Of a DNA stretch of 5,220 nucleotides, positions 1-5,220 are shown one piece after another; within the stretch, counting starts at the first letter, position 1; each line of letters opens with the position of its first letter. The notes under the pieces were generated by a model, which was given only the letters and a program-made list of their open reading frames with translations, was not told the DNA's origin and did not search any database. The stretch spans positions 1-5,220 of the forward strand of contig JAFLJX010000124.1 in assembly GCA_022712785.1 (NCBI GenBank), read 5' to 3'. This DNA comes from Mycoplasmatota bacterium (GTDB taxonomy: Bacteria; Bacillota_I; Bacilli_A; Izemoplasmatales; Izemoplasmataceae). A program made the position numbers and the translations under genes.

Positions 1-36
1 TCTTGCAATGTGTTTCGTATATAATTTAACTGCCAT
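1..36 (-). CDS. Start of an unidentified gene, last visible member of the operon (partial)
   Basis: An ATG at 34-36 opens a frame that runs off the left edge, giving MAVKLYTKHIAR. It is preceded by a perfect AGGAGG at 45-50 with an 8-base spacer, which overlaps the TAG stop of kdd, so it is clearly translated as the next gene of the operon. Twelve residues are too few to assign a family. In lysine-fermentation clusters kdd is commonly followed by lysine 2,3-aminomutase (kamA) or other aminomutase genes. That is a guess from context only; the visible residues do not resemble the aminomutase N-termini I remember. Confidence 0.75.
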   Translation of the reverse strand, partial: MAVKLYTKHIAR

Positions 37-48
37 AATAATATCCTC

Positions 49-1080
49 CTAGGTATATTTTTTTTCGAATAGTCGTTTAATAAGTGGTACATTATTTACT
101 AAGTTTAGTGTTAAATCTGCGTGACCCGCAGTATATCCATTACCAATAATCATTTTAACATCACTTCCAACACCTTCAGCCCCAAGAGCTGCTTTTGTAA
201 ATGAAGTTGCCATACTGAAGAAATATACAATACCAGTTTCTTTAGTGCTTAAAATACAACCCATTTCAGTATCTGTAACATTTACAACATTTATAGTAAC
301 ATCAACTTGTTCACCATTAATTGCCATAATTTTTTCATAAACATCTAGAGCATTTGTAGCGTCAGCCATAACAACATCATCACACAACTCTAAATCTTTT
401 AATTCAAGTATTTGTTGTGGTTCATTTACAACACCAATTACAGTTCCATTAATCCCTGCTTTTTTCATTGCTTGATAAGCACATAATACTCCACTTTTAC
501 CAGCAGCTCCAATTATAGCAACACTATCTCCTTCATTAACAAGTTTATCAACTTGTGCAGGAGCACCAGCTACATCAAGTGCAGCAAGAACTAAATGTTC
601 ATTCATGTCACTAGGTACTTTTGCAAATATTCCAGTCTCAAATAAAATTGCTGTTCCATCAATGTTAACTTGATCATTTTCAATATTAATTTTTTTAATT
701 CTATTAATTAAAAGAGGTGTCAAAGATAATGAAACTAATGTAGCTATTTTATCTCCTACTTTTAATGATTGATCAGGAAATAGTTTACCAACTTCTTTAA
801 CTTTCCCTATTAACATCCCACCACTACCAGTAACTGGATTTTGCATTTTACCTCTGTCTTTTACAATTTCTAAAATCATTTCTTCCATTTTCTTAACATC
901 ACTATTACACGCTTTTTTTATTTGAGTGAAAGAAGCTGAATCAATATTTAAAGTAATAACATCAATTAGAAGTTCATTATCTTTTACTACCATTGTATTA
1001 TCAATCATAGTCGCTGCTTGTGGCAAAACCCCTTTTGGAGTTATTACCCTGTTAGTACCATATTTACATAGTTTTTCCAT
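49..1080 (-). CDS. kdd: L-erythro-3,5-diaminohexanoate dehydrogenase
   Basis: This enzyme oxidatively deaminates L-erythro-3,5-diaminohexanoate to (S)-5-amino-3-oxohexanoate with NAD(P)+, releasing ammonia, in the cytoplasmic lysine fermentation pathway (EC 1.4.1.11). The 343-residue length fits the family. A glycine-rich nucleotide-binding turn, VAIIGAAGKSG, ends at residue 197 and is preceded by a conserved-looking LDVAGAPAQV stretch (168-177). The N-terminal half has NPVTGSGGMLIG (81-92). Identity rests on these motifs and on the adjacent kce and kal genes, which perform the next two steps. The ATG at 1080 has AAGGTG at 1088-1093 with a 7-base spacer, placed in the end of kce. Only 4 bases separate the two genes. 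The TAG stop is built into the Shine-Dalgarno site of the following gene. Confidence 0.93.
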   Translation of the reverse strand: MEKLCKYGTNRVITPKGVLPQAATMIDNTMVVKDNELLIDVITLNIDSASFTQIKKACNSDVKKMEEMILEIVKDRGKMQNPVTGSGGMLIGKVKEVGKLFPDQSLKVGDKIATLVSLSLTPLLINRIKKINIENDQVNIDGTAILFETGIFAKVPSDMNEHLVLAALDVAGAPAQVDKLVNEGDSVAIIGAAGKSGVLCAYQAMKKAGINGTVIGVVNEPQQILELKDLELCDDVVMADATNALDVYEKIMAINGEQVDVTINVVNVTDTEMGCILSTKETGIVYFFSMATSFTKAALGAEGVGSDVKMIIGNGYTAGHADLTLNLVNNVPLIKRLFEKKYT

Positions 1081-1084
1081 ATAT

Positions 1085-1906
1085 TTACACCTTTAATCCT
1101 AATATTTTTCTAGCTTCGCTTGGAGATGCAATTTCTCTTCCATATAAACTAGCTATTCTTACCACTTCTTTTACCAATGCTTTATTTCCTTCAGCTTTTA
1201 CGCCTTTACTTATATATATATTATCTTCAAGTCCAACTCTTACATGTCCTCCATGTTTAATTGAAAGTTCAGCAAGTTTAAACTCAAATCTTCCAACTCC
1301 TGCAACACTGTATGTCGCAGATTTTGGGATACTATCTTTTAGAAATAAGAAATCTCTTTCTTCCCCTGTCATTCCTCCAGGGATTCCTAAAACAAAACTA
1401 AAGTGAAGATGGTCTTTAATAATACCTTTCTTATATAATCTCATTACTTGATCAATATGCATTTTACCAAAACATTCAAGTTCAGGTAAAATGCCTTTTT
1501 TATAAATCTTTTCTGCAAAGTAAATAACATCATTTTCACTATTAATAAATACTTCATCCCCACCAAAATTTACACTTCCACAATCCAAAGTACACATCTC
1601 AGGTTTTAACATTATAGGTTGAAGTCTTTCATCATTACTCATCCCTACAGCTCCACCGGTGGAAGGCTGTATAATAACATTAGGACATTTTTCTTTTATT
1701 GCATTTATAGTTTCTTCAAATCTATTAACATCTTGAGTAGGTGTACCATCATCATTTCTAACATGGAGATGAATAATACTAGCTCCTGCACTATATGCAT
1801 TATATGCCTCAATTGCTGTTTCTTCCACAGTATATGGAACATATGAATTATCATTTTTTGTTACTTCTGCACCACTAATAGCACAAGTAATAATTAACTT
1901 TTCCAT
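1085..1906 (-). CDS. kce: 3-keto-5-aminohexanoate cleavage enzyme
   Basis: A BKACE/DUF849-family TIM-barrel enzyme that condenses 3-keto-5-aminohexanoate with acetyl-CoA and splits it into acetoacetate and (S)-3-aminobutyryl-CoA (EC 2.3.1.247). The 273-residue length is normal. The metal-binding HLH pair is at H46 and H48, and the third ligand is E227 in RVGLEDN (223-229). As I recall the Cloacimonas Kce structure, its ligands are H46, H48 and E230, with a nearby Arg and Asp matching R223 and D228 here. E14, the PSTGG loop (81-85) and SVNFG (111-115) are further family landmarks. The start ATG overlaps the kal stop by one base (TAATG). No clear Shine-Dalgarno site precedes it, so translation probably depends on coupling to kal. 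Confidence 0.94.
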   Translation of the reverse strand: MEKLIITCAISGAEVTKNDNSYVPYTVEETAIEAYNAYSAGASIIHLHVRNDDGTPTQDVNRFEETINAIKEKCPNVIIQPSTGGAVGMSNDERLQPIMLKPEMCTLDCGSVNFGGDEVFINSENDVIYFAEKIYKKGILPELECFGKMHIDQVMRLYKKGIIKDHLHFSFVLGIPGGMTGEERDFLFLKDSIPKSATYSVAGVGRFEFKLAELSIKHGGHVRVGLEDNIYISKGVKAEGNKALVKEVVRIASLYGREIASPSEARKILGLKV

Positions 1907-2289
1907 TAGTATCTTTGTGAATCTTTAGGAACTATACATGTTCCTAAAGCTTTAGCTACCAATATTTTTTCTTTTAATACATGAGCAGCAGATGCACTAA
2001 TACTTGGAAGAGCTTCTATTACTTTATATGCTTCAAATTCCATTTTTCTAGATGTACTTCCAGATTCTTTAATCCATCCTACTACTTCTATATAATCTCC
2101 AGCATATAAAGGAGCTAGAAAATCTACAGATTCATAGGCTCTAAATAATCCTTCATCACCATCATTTATAATCAATAATTCTGTTGCTACATCTCCAAAT
2201 ATTTGCATTATGAAAGCTCCGTCAACTAATCCACCACCATAATGCGCATGGTGAGCACTCAATCTCATTCTTAAAGTTACTTTTTCCAT
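1906..2289 (-). CDS. kal: 3-aminobutyryl-CoA ammonia-lyase
   Basis: This small hotdog-fold enzyme eliminates ammonia from L-3-aminobutyryl-CoA to give crotonyl-CoA, the step after Kce in lysine fermentation (EC 4.3.1.14). The protein is 127 residues, about the usual size, and related to beta-alanyl-CoA ammonia-lyase. The N-terminal HHAHYGGGLVDGA (13-25) is the characteristic segment at the start of the hotdog helix, followed by DVATEL and by the strand segment FLAPLYAGDYIEVVGWI in the middle of the protein. The ATG at 2289 has TTGAGG at 2297-2302 with a 7-base spacer, lying in the end of the CoA-transferase B gene. The gap to that gene is 2 bases. A generic thioesterase is the main alternative on fold alone, but the position directly before kce and kdd decides it. 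Confidence 0.9.
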   Translation of the reverse strand: MEKVTLRMRLSAHHAHYGGGLVDGAFIMQIFGDVATELLIINDGDEGLFRAYESVDFLAPLYAGDYIEVVGWIKESGSTSRKMEFEAYKVIEALPSISASAAHVLKEKILVAKALGTCIVPKDSQRY

Positions 2290-2291
2290 AA

Positions 2292-2954
2292 TTAAACCTC
2301 AACTTTCATTTTAATTGGATCATTTATTATTAAATTTGCCTCTGTTGCACTTTTTATGTCTTCTATAGAATACTCTGGATTATATTCAATTAAGTGAATC
2401 CCATCGTCTTTTATATCCATAACACCCATCTCTGTCACTATCATATTAACCTGATTCTTTGCGGTTAAAGGTAAAGTACATGATTTTAATATTTTGGGTT
2501 TCCCTCTATTAGTATGAGTCATAGCAATAATAACTTTTTTCGCTCCTGTTACTAAATCCATTGCTCCACCCATACCAGGAACCATTTTTCCTGGGATTAT
2601 CCAGTTAGCTAAACTTCCAGTTTCATCAACTTGTAAACTACCAAGAACAGTAACATCAACATGTCCACCTCTTATTATAGAAAATGATAGTGTAGAATCA
2701 AAATACATGCCACCTTCAAGCAATGTAACTGGCTGACCTCCAGCGTTTGTAATATCTTTATCAAAATTTACCTCAGTAGGCTTTGGTCCTAGTCCAATAA
2801 GTCCGTTTTCACTTTGAAGATTAATTGTTATATCACTTGGTAGGAAATTAGCTACAAGTGTTGGTAATCCTATTCCTAAATTTACAACGTCACCGTCTTT
2901 AAATTCTTTAGCAACTCTTGAAGCTATAAAGTCTCTTATTTGTAGTTTATCCAT
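2292..2954 (-). CDS. atoA: Butyryl-CoA:acetoacetate CoA-transferase, subunit B
   Basis: Beta subunit of a class I (family I) CoA-transferase, here most likely butyryl-CoA:acetoacetate CoA-transferase (EC 2.8.3.9). In lysine fermentation this activates acetoacetate while releasing butyrate. The 220-residue protein carries the catalytic glutamate in SENG (E49 in QSENGLIGLGP), the nucleophile that forms the enzyme-CoA thioester. Other family segments are GDVVNLGIGLP (21-31), RGGHVDVTVLG (95-105) and PGMGGAMDLVTGA (126-138). A GGAGG site at 2963-2967 lies 8 bases before the ATG, inside the end of the subunit A gene, whose stop codon is immediately adjacent. Substrate choice is inferred from the operon; sequence alone would also allow acetate- or oxoacid-type acceptors. 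Confidence 0.92.
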   Translation of the reverse strand: MDKLQIRDFIASRVAKEFKDGDVVNLGIGLPTLVANFLPSDITINLQSENGLIGLGPKPTEVNFDKDITNAGGQPVTLLEGGMYFDSTLSFSIIRGGHVDVTVLGSLQVDETGSLANWIIPGKMVPGMGGAMDLVTGAKKVIIAMTHTNRGKPKILKSCTLPLTAKNQVNMIVTEMGVMDIKDDGIHLIEYNPEYSIEDIKSATEANLIINDPIKMKVEV

Positions 2955-3602
2955 TTATAGTTCCTCCATAATAACGTAATCCACAAAAATATGAGGTGTC
3001 ATTACATTGTCAGGATCAATACTTTTTACAATTTCTCTTGCACCTACTATTACCAAGTCTGTGGCTGTAGCCATAACAGGGTTAAAGTTTCTAGTAGTTT
3101 TTGTATACATAACATTACCAAATAAATCAACTGTTGTACCTTCAAGTATTGCTAAGTCAGCACGAAGTGGTAATTCTAATATATAGTCTTTCCCACCTGT
3201 ATTTATTATTTGTTTTCCGTCTTCAACAATAGTTCCAATACCAGTAGGTGTTAAAAATCCACCAAGTCCAGCACCACCAGCTCTTATTCTTTCAGCTAAA
3301 GTTCCTTGAGGAATTAGGATGCATTCCATAAGTCCTTCACTCATCAATTTTCCAGCTTCAGGATTTAACCCAATGTGTGATGCAATTAGTTTTTTTACTT
3401 GACCATTTGTTATTAATTTTGCCACACCACTTCCAGGTAATCCAGCATCATTACAAATTATCGTTAGATCTTTAACTCCAATTTTGACTAATTCATCTAT
3501 TAAAAACTCAGGAGTTCCTACAACCATGAACCCACCAACCATAATACTCATTCCATCATGTACATGGTTTTTAAGTTCTTCTAATTTAATTTGTTTTTTC
3601 AT
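2955..3602 (-). CDS. atoD: Butyryl-CoA:acetoacetate CoA-transferase, subunit A
   Basis: Alpha subunit of the same class I CoA-transferase; it forms the heteromer with the following gene product. The 215-residue protein has the N-terminal glycine loop MVGGFMVVGTPE (21-32), CNDAGLPGSG (50-59), SHIGLNPE (75-82) and the strongly conserved GGAGLGGFLTPTGIGT (109-124), all typical of subunit A of AtoD/CtfA/ScoA type. No membrane segment or signal peptide is seen. It begins 39 bases after the hydratase gene. The ATG at 3602 has no good Shine-Dalgarno site, only AAGAAAG-type sequence further upstream, so it may be translated less efficiently or by re-initiation. Within the pathway it and subunit B move CoA between butyryl-CoA and the acetoacetate made by Kce. 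Confidence 0.92.
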   Translation of the reverse strand: MKKQIKLEELKNHVHDGMSIMVGGFMVVGTPEFLIDELVKIGVKDLTIICNDAGLPGSGVAKLITNGQVKKLIASHIGLNPEAGKLMSEGLMECILIPQGTLAERIRAGGAGLGGFLTPTGIGTIVEDGKQIINTGGKDYILELPLRADLAILEGTTVDLFGNVMYTKTTRNFNPVMATATDLVIVGAREIVKSIDPDNVMTPHIFVDYVIMEEL

Positions 3603-3641
3603 ATTAAAATACCAACTTTCTTAAGTATTATTATTAATTAT

Positions 3642-4064
3642 CTATTTCTTTTCCGGAGGCATAATCTCAGCTACACCAAGAACAACAACTACATCATTTT
3701 GATTTGTTGCAGTACATTCGAATTTTATTCTATTTTTCATTAAGTTAACATCGATAACTTTAACACTAGCTGTGATTACATCTTCAAAATAAACAGGTCT
3801 TCTAAACCTTAAAGACTGTGCTAAATATATTGAGCCTTGTCCAGGTAAGTCCATACCAAATATTTTACTAAATAAAGAGCCAATAAGCATTCCATGACTT
3901 ATTCTATGTTTGAATATAGTTCCTTTAGCATACTCGCTATCAAAATGAGCTGGGTTATAATCATTAGTTATTTCACCAAAGAGTTCTATATCTCTTTCCG
4001 TTATTATTTTCACCTGAGAAGCACCGTCCCCAACTTTAATTAAATCAATTGTTTTACCTATCAT
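3642..4064 (-). CDS. MaoC/PhaJ-type (R)-specific enoyl-CoA hydratase
   Basis: A 140-residue single-hotdog hydratase that should add water to a short 2-enoyl-CoA such as crotonyl-CoA to give an (R)-3-hydroxyacyl-CoA. The hydratase-2 signature is clear: TNDYNPAHFD (33-42) with the catalytic pair D35 and H40, then SHGM (56-59) and LPGQGSIYLAQSLRFRRPV, which closely follows the pattern I remember for Aeromonas PhaJ. It is the first gene of the operon, directly behind the riboswitch terminator. The ATG at 4064 has GAGGA at 4071-4075 with a 6-base spacer. Its place in a lysine pathway is not obvious because the standard route reduces crotonyl-CoA to butyryl-CoA. It may divert crotonyl-CoA to (R)-3-hydroxybutyryl-CoA or work in reverse. 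Family is confident, exact substrate is not. Confidence 0.85.
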   Translation of the reverse strand: MIGKTIDLIKVGDGASQVKIITERDIELFGEITNDYNPAHFDSEYAKGTIFKHRISHGMLIGSLFSKIFGMDLPGQGSIYLAQSLRFRRPVYFEDVITASVKVIDVNLMKNRIKFECTATNQNDVVVVLGVAEIMPPEKK

Positions 4065-4087
4065 TGTAATTCCTCGCTTTCTTGAAT

Positions 4088-4126
4088 AAAAAAAGAGCAG
4101 TTTATGTCAACTGACATAAACAGCTC
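4088..4126 (-). terminator. Intrinsic terminator of the riboswitch expression platform
   Basis: On the minus strand a hairpin with arms 4112-4126 and 4095-4109 forms 15 pairs with a single U-U mismatch. It is followed directly by seven U residues (4088-4094). The hydratase Shine-Dalgarno site lies only 12 bases further on. Read on the plus strand the hairpin has no T run after it, so it acts only on the minus strand. The 5' arm (starting GAGCUGUUUAU) is also the 3' strand of aptamer helix P1, so hairpin and ligand-bound aptamer exclude each other. Confidence 0.93.
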
Positions 4127-4290
4127 ATCATTTATTAAATGACAATGAATAAAGCGTACCTTCATTCATCAAGTATCTATAGTTAGGACACTATAAATCT
4201 TTCGGCACATTACTCATTCTTAAACAGTATCTAAAGTCCTCTTTATTATCATCTGTTTAATACCAATAATATGCTCCTCTGTATAATGAT
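4120..4290 (-). promoter_or_regulatory. Lysine riboswitch (L-box) aptamer, predicted ON switch
   Basis: The leader RNA folds like a lysine riboswitch. Core blocks in order are AGAGGAGC (4273-4280), GUGCCGAAAG (4199-4208), UUGUCA (4140-4145) and GAUGAGCU (4122-4129). They match the L-box blocks AGAGGUGC, GUCGCCGAAG, CUGUCA and GGAGAGC. P2 has 8 pairs (4266-4273 with 4206-4213), then an internal loop GGUA/GAA resembling the L-box loop E, then 8 pairs (4253-4260 with 4220-4227), then a short AAAG/CUUU tip. P3 has 9 pairs (4190-4198 with 4175-4183). Loop L2 reads AGGAC (4236-4240) and L3 reads GUCCU (4185-4189): a perfect 5-base kissing pair, as lysine riboswitches have. P4 (about 4140-4170) and P5 (4129-4141) are short. 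P1 pairs 4279-4282 with 4120-4123, with weak extension. The downstream operon degrades lysine, which supports lysine as ligand. Confidence 0.87.
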
Positions 4291-4314
4291 TTTATTATAT
4301 AAAAAATCACTATA

Positions 4315-4344
4315 ATTATATCTTAAATTGTAAGCGTTTGTCAA
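4315..4344 (-). promoter_or_regulatory. Housekeeping sigma promoter of the lysine-fermentation operon
   Basis: On the minus strand a perfect -35 TTGACA (4339-4344) is separated by 18 bases from a perfect -10 TATAAT (4315-4320). Transcription should start near 4307, about 20 bases before the 5' strand of aptamer helix P1, so the leader would be about 240 bases long. No other convincing promoter is seen between here and the first gene, and gaps within the operon are too short for internal ones. Confidence 0.88.
4329..4342. promoter_or_regulatory. Possible cre (CcpA) site overlapping the -35 box
   Basis: On the plus strand TGTAAGCGTTTGTC fits the catabolite-responsive element pattern TGNAANCGNTTNCA at 8 of its 10 fixed positions, failing only at the last two. 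It covers most of the -35 hexamer and part of the spacer, where a bound repressor would block transcription. If the host is a Firmicute with CcpA, this would reduce lysine fermentation when sugar is available. In a Fusobacterium the interpretation would not apply. Confidence 0.35.
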
Positions 4345-5020
4345 ACCTTATTTATAAGAATATACAATTTATAAAACTTAAAATTGCTGATTTTAAAATA
4401 TGATATCTAATAAAACTATCATAACCAATATCCATTGATTCATGTATTAAAACTAGAAAATAACAGTTATCTGAACAACAACAAATCTACAAAATATTAT
4501 TGTTCTCACAAATTGACTTAAATATATTACTACATATTTCTTTAAAACTATATGAATAATCAAAATATGGTAATGTATAAAAATAATCTAAAAAATATGG
4601 AATATAAGACAAGTAATATCAATAAAATTGCATCTTTTTATTAAAAAATAAATGATTTTGTTTATTAAATTCTAATTGTTTGTAATATTGTAAATAAAAA
4701 ATGATGTCAATTAGGTCAAGTGTGATAGTTTAGTGCATAGTTTGTATTAAAGCCGTTTGTACACAAATGTCTTTATGCATTATCATTACGGTTAATATAT
4801 ATCTATTAATTCAAAAAAATTTATTTGCTGTAATCACAAAAATATGATGGGTTTATAACCTAAAATATAAATTAATTAGAAATCATTACTAATTTTAGTT
4901 TTTATTTTATATATGATTCTTCATATTCAAATGATAACATATAATTATTTGCAAAGTATTATGTCATAAAGCGTTTGACCATTAAAAATTTATTATTGAA
5001 ATATGAAATACTTAATAGTA
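4345..5020. other. Long AT-rich intergenic region without a recognisable gene
   Basis: About 680 bases between the exonuclease terminator and the operon promoter hold no reading frame of useful length with a Shine-Dalgarno site on either strand. Base composition is far more AT-rich than the flanking genes. What stands out is a palindromic stretch at 4723-4785, the word AAGCGTTTG at 4969-4977 (also at 4332-4340, with a near copy AAGCCGTTTG at 4750-4759), and a possible weak minus-strand promoter at 4682-4710 (TTGACA, 17 bases, TATTAC). No transposon ends, tRNA or CRISPR repeats were seen. Confidence 0.7.
4723..4785. repeat. Imperfect nested palindrome / possible structured RNA or operator
   Basis: Nested complementary segments occur in order: TGATA (4723-4727) with TATCA (4781-4785), TGCAT (4734-4738) with ATGCA (4775-4779), AAAG (4749-4752) with CTTT (4771-4774), and TTTGT (4756-4760) with ACAAA (4763-4767) around a 2-base centre. 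Asymmetric internal loops separate the blocks. The arrangement could be a folded RNA on either strand or overlapping protein-binding half-sites. I recognise no known family. Confidence 0.4.
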
Positions 5021-5065
5021 AAATAAAAATCTTTAATAAAATGGATTCTATTTTATTAAAGATTT
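5021..5065 (-). terminator. Intrinsic terminator after the exonuclease gene
   Basis: A perfect 16-base inverted repeat (5027-5042 with 5050-5065) encloses a 7-base loop. On the minus strand it is followed by a U-rich run from 5027 downward. It lies just 6 bases past the stop codon of the exonuclease gene. The stem is poor in GC but long. This separates the exonuclease transcript from the lysine operon. The other side is also T-rich, so weak activity on the plus strand is possible. Confidence 0.82.
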
Positions 5066-5071
5066 ATTCTC

Positions 5072-5220
5072 TTATTTAAAATTTGATAGATCAATAGTGA
5101 TTTCATTGTTCACAACTTTTTTAAAACCCTCAAATATTTGAAAAGTAACCTTTGCATCTTCTAGTGCATTATGTGCTTGTGGATTTTCAATTTTTGTATA
5201 TGTCTTATATGCTTTAAATA
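5072..5220 (-). CDS. DEDDh-family 3'-5' exonuclease, C-terminal end (partial)
   Basis: The last 48 codons and TAA stop (5072-5074) of a minus-strand gene that enters from the right edge. The visible peptide contains PQAHNALEDAKVTFQIF, in which HNALED fits the Exo III motif HxAxxD of DnaQ-like DEDDh exonucleases. The His is the general base and the Asp a metal ligand. Such proteins remove nucleotides from 3' ends of DNA or RNA, for example proofreading subunits or stand-alone DnaQ homologues. The protein ends about 27 residues after the motif, with no extra C-terminal domain, so it is not a longer PolC- or DinG-type fusion continuing on this side. Which subfamily it is cannot be told without the N-terminal part. 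It is a separate transcription unit from the lysine operon. Confidence 0.82.
   Translation of the reverse strand, partial: FKAYKTYTKIENPQAHNALEDAKVTFQIFEGFKKVVNNEITIDLSNFK

Noticed and set aside
1619..1846. A 75-codon open frame on the plus strand inside kce
   Set aside because: It lies wholly antisense to a strongly supported conserved enzyme, is rich in Ile, Ser, Phe and Cys as expected of an antisense shadow, and has no Shine-Dalgarno site or recognisable domain.
3603..3641. Possible internal promoter between the hydratase and CoA-transferase genes
   Set aside because: The 39-base gap is AT-rich but shows no -35/-10 pair and no terminator; the genes read as one operon.
4088..4320. Leader as a cobalamin, SAM, glycine or T-box element
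   Set aside because: Lysine fermentation uses B12- and SAM-dependent aminomutases, so these were considered. The hallmark blocks of those RNAs (B12 box, SAM-I core, tandem glycine cores, T-box antiterminator) are absent, whereas the L-box core blocks and the L2-L3 kissing pair are present.
4459..4469. ATAAC-A-GTTAT inverted repeat
   Set aside because: Five-base arms with a single-base centre and no associated gene or promoter; likely chance.
4874..4894. AATTAG/CTAATT hairpin followed by a T-rich run on the plus strand
   Set aside because: Only 6 pairs with two GC pairs in a 9-base loop, with no plus-strand gene to terminate; expected by chance in such AT-rich sequence.

Overview
The window carries most of a lysine-fermentation operon on the minus strand of a low-GC bacterium, together with its promoter and leader. 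The AT-rich sequence, short intergenic gaps, strong Shine-Dalgarno sites, leader riboswitch with intrinsic terminator, and the kdd-kce-kal set all point to an anaerobic amino-acid fermenter of the Fusobacteriota or Clostridia. The sequence does not let me choose between these two groups.

Reading in the direction of transcription (right to left): position 5220 to 5072 is the 3' end of a DEDDh 3'-5' exonuclease gene, followed by a strong intrinsic terminator (5021-5065). About 680 bases without a gene follow (4345-5026). They are very AT-rich and hold an imperfect palindrome (4723-4785), recurring AAGCGTTTG-like words and one possible weak promoter. Next comes a consensus promoter (TTGACA, 18 bases, TATAAT; 4315-4344) overlapped by a cre-like site. 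It is followed by a lysine-riboswitch-type aptamer (about 4120-4290) and an intrinsic terminator (4088-4126). The operon then runs: MaoC/PhaJ-type enoyl-CoA hydratase (3642-4064), CoA-transferase subunits A (2955-3602) and B (2292-2954), kal (1906-2289), kce (1085-1906), kdd (49-1080), and the first 12 codons of another gene (1-36).

The enzymes form the lower half of lysine fermentation. Kdd oxidatively deaminates 3,5-diaminohexanoate to 3-keto-5-aminohexanoate. Kce cleaves that with acetyl-CoA into acetoacetate and 3-aminobutyryl-CoA. Kal removes ammonia to give crotonyl-CoA. The CoA-transferase moves CoA from butyryl-CoA onto acetoacetate. The MaoC-like hydratase would act on crotonyl-CoA or a related enoyl-CoA and is the least expected member. 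The upstream aminomutases are not in the window, unless the truncated gene at 1-36 is one of them.

The most interesting point is the leader. The aptamer carries lysine-riboswitch core blocks and a 5-base L2-L3 kissing complementarity. Its P1 3' strand is the same RNA segment as the 5' arm of the terminator hairpin. Ligand binding should therefore block termination, making this a lysine-induced ON switch for a lysine-degradation operon, opposite to the OFF logic of the well-known lysine biosynthesis and transport riboswitches.
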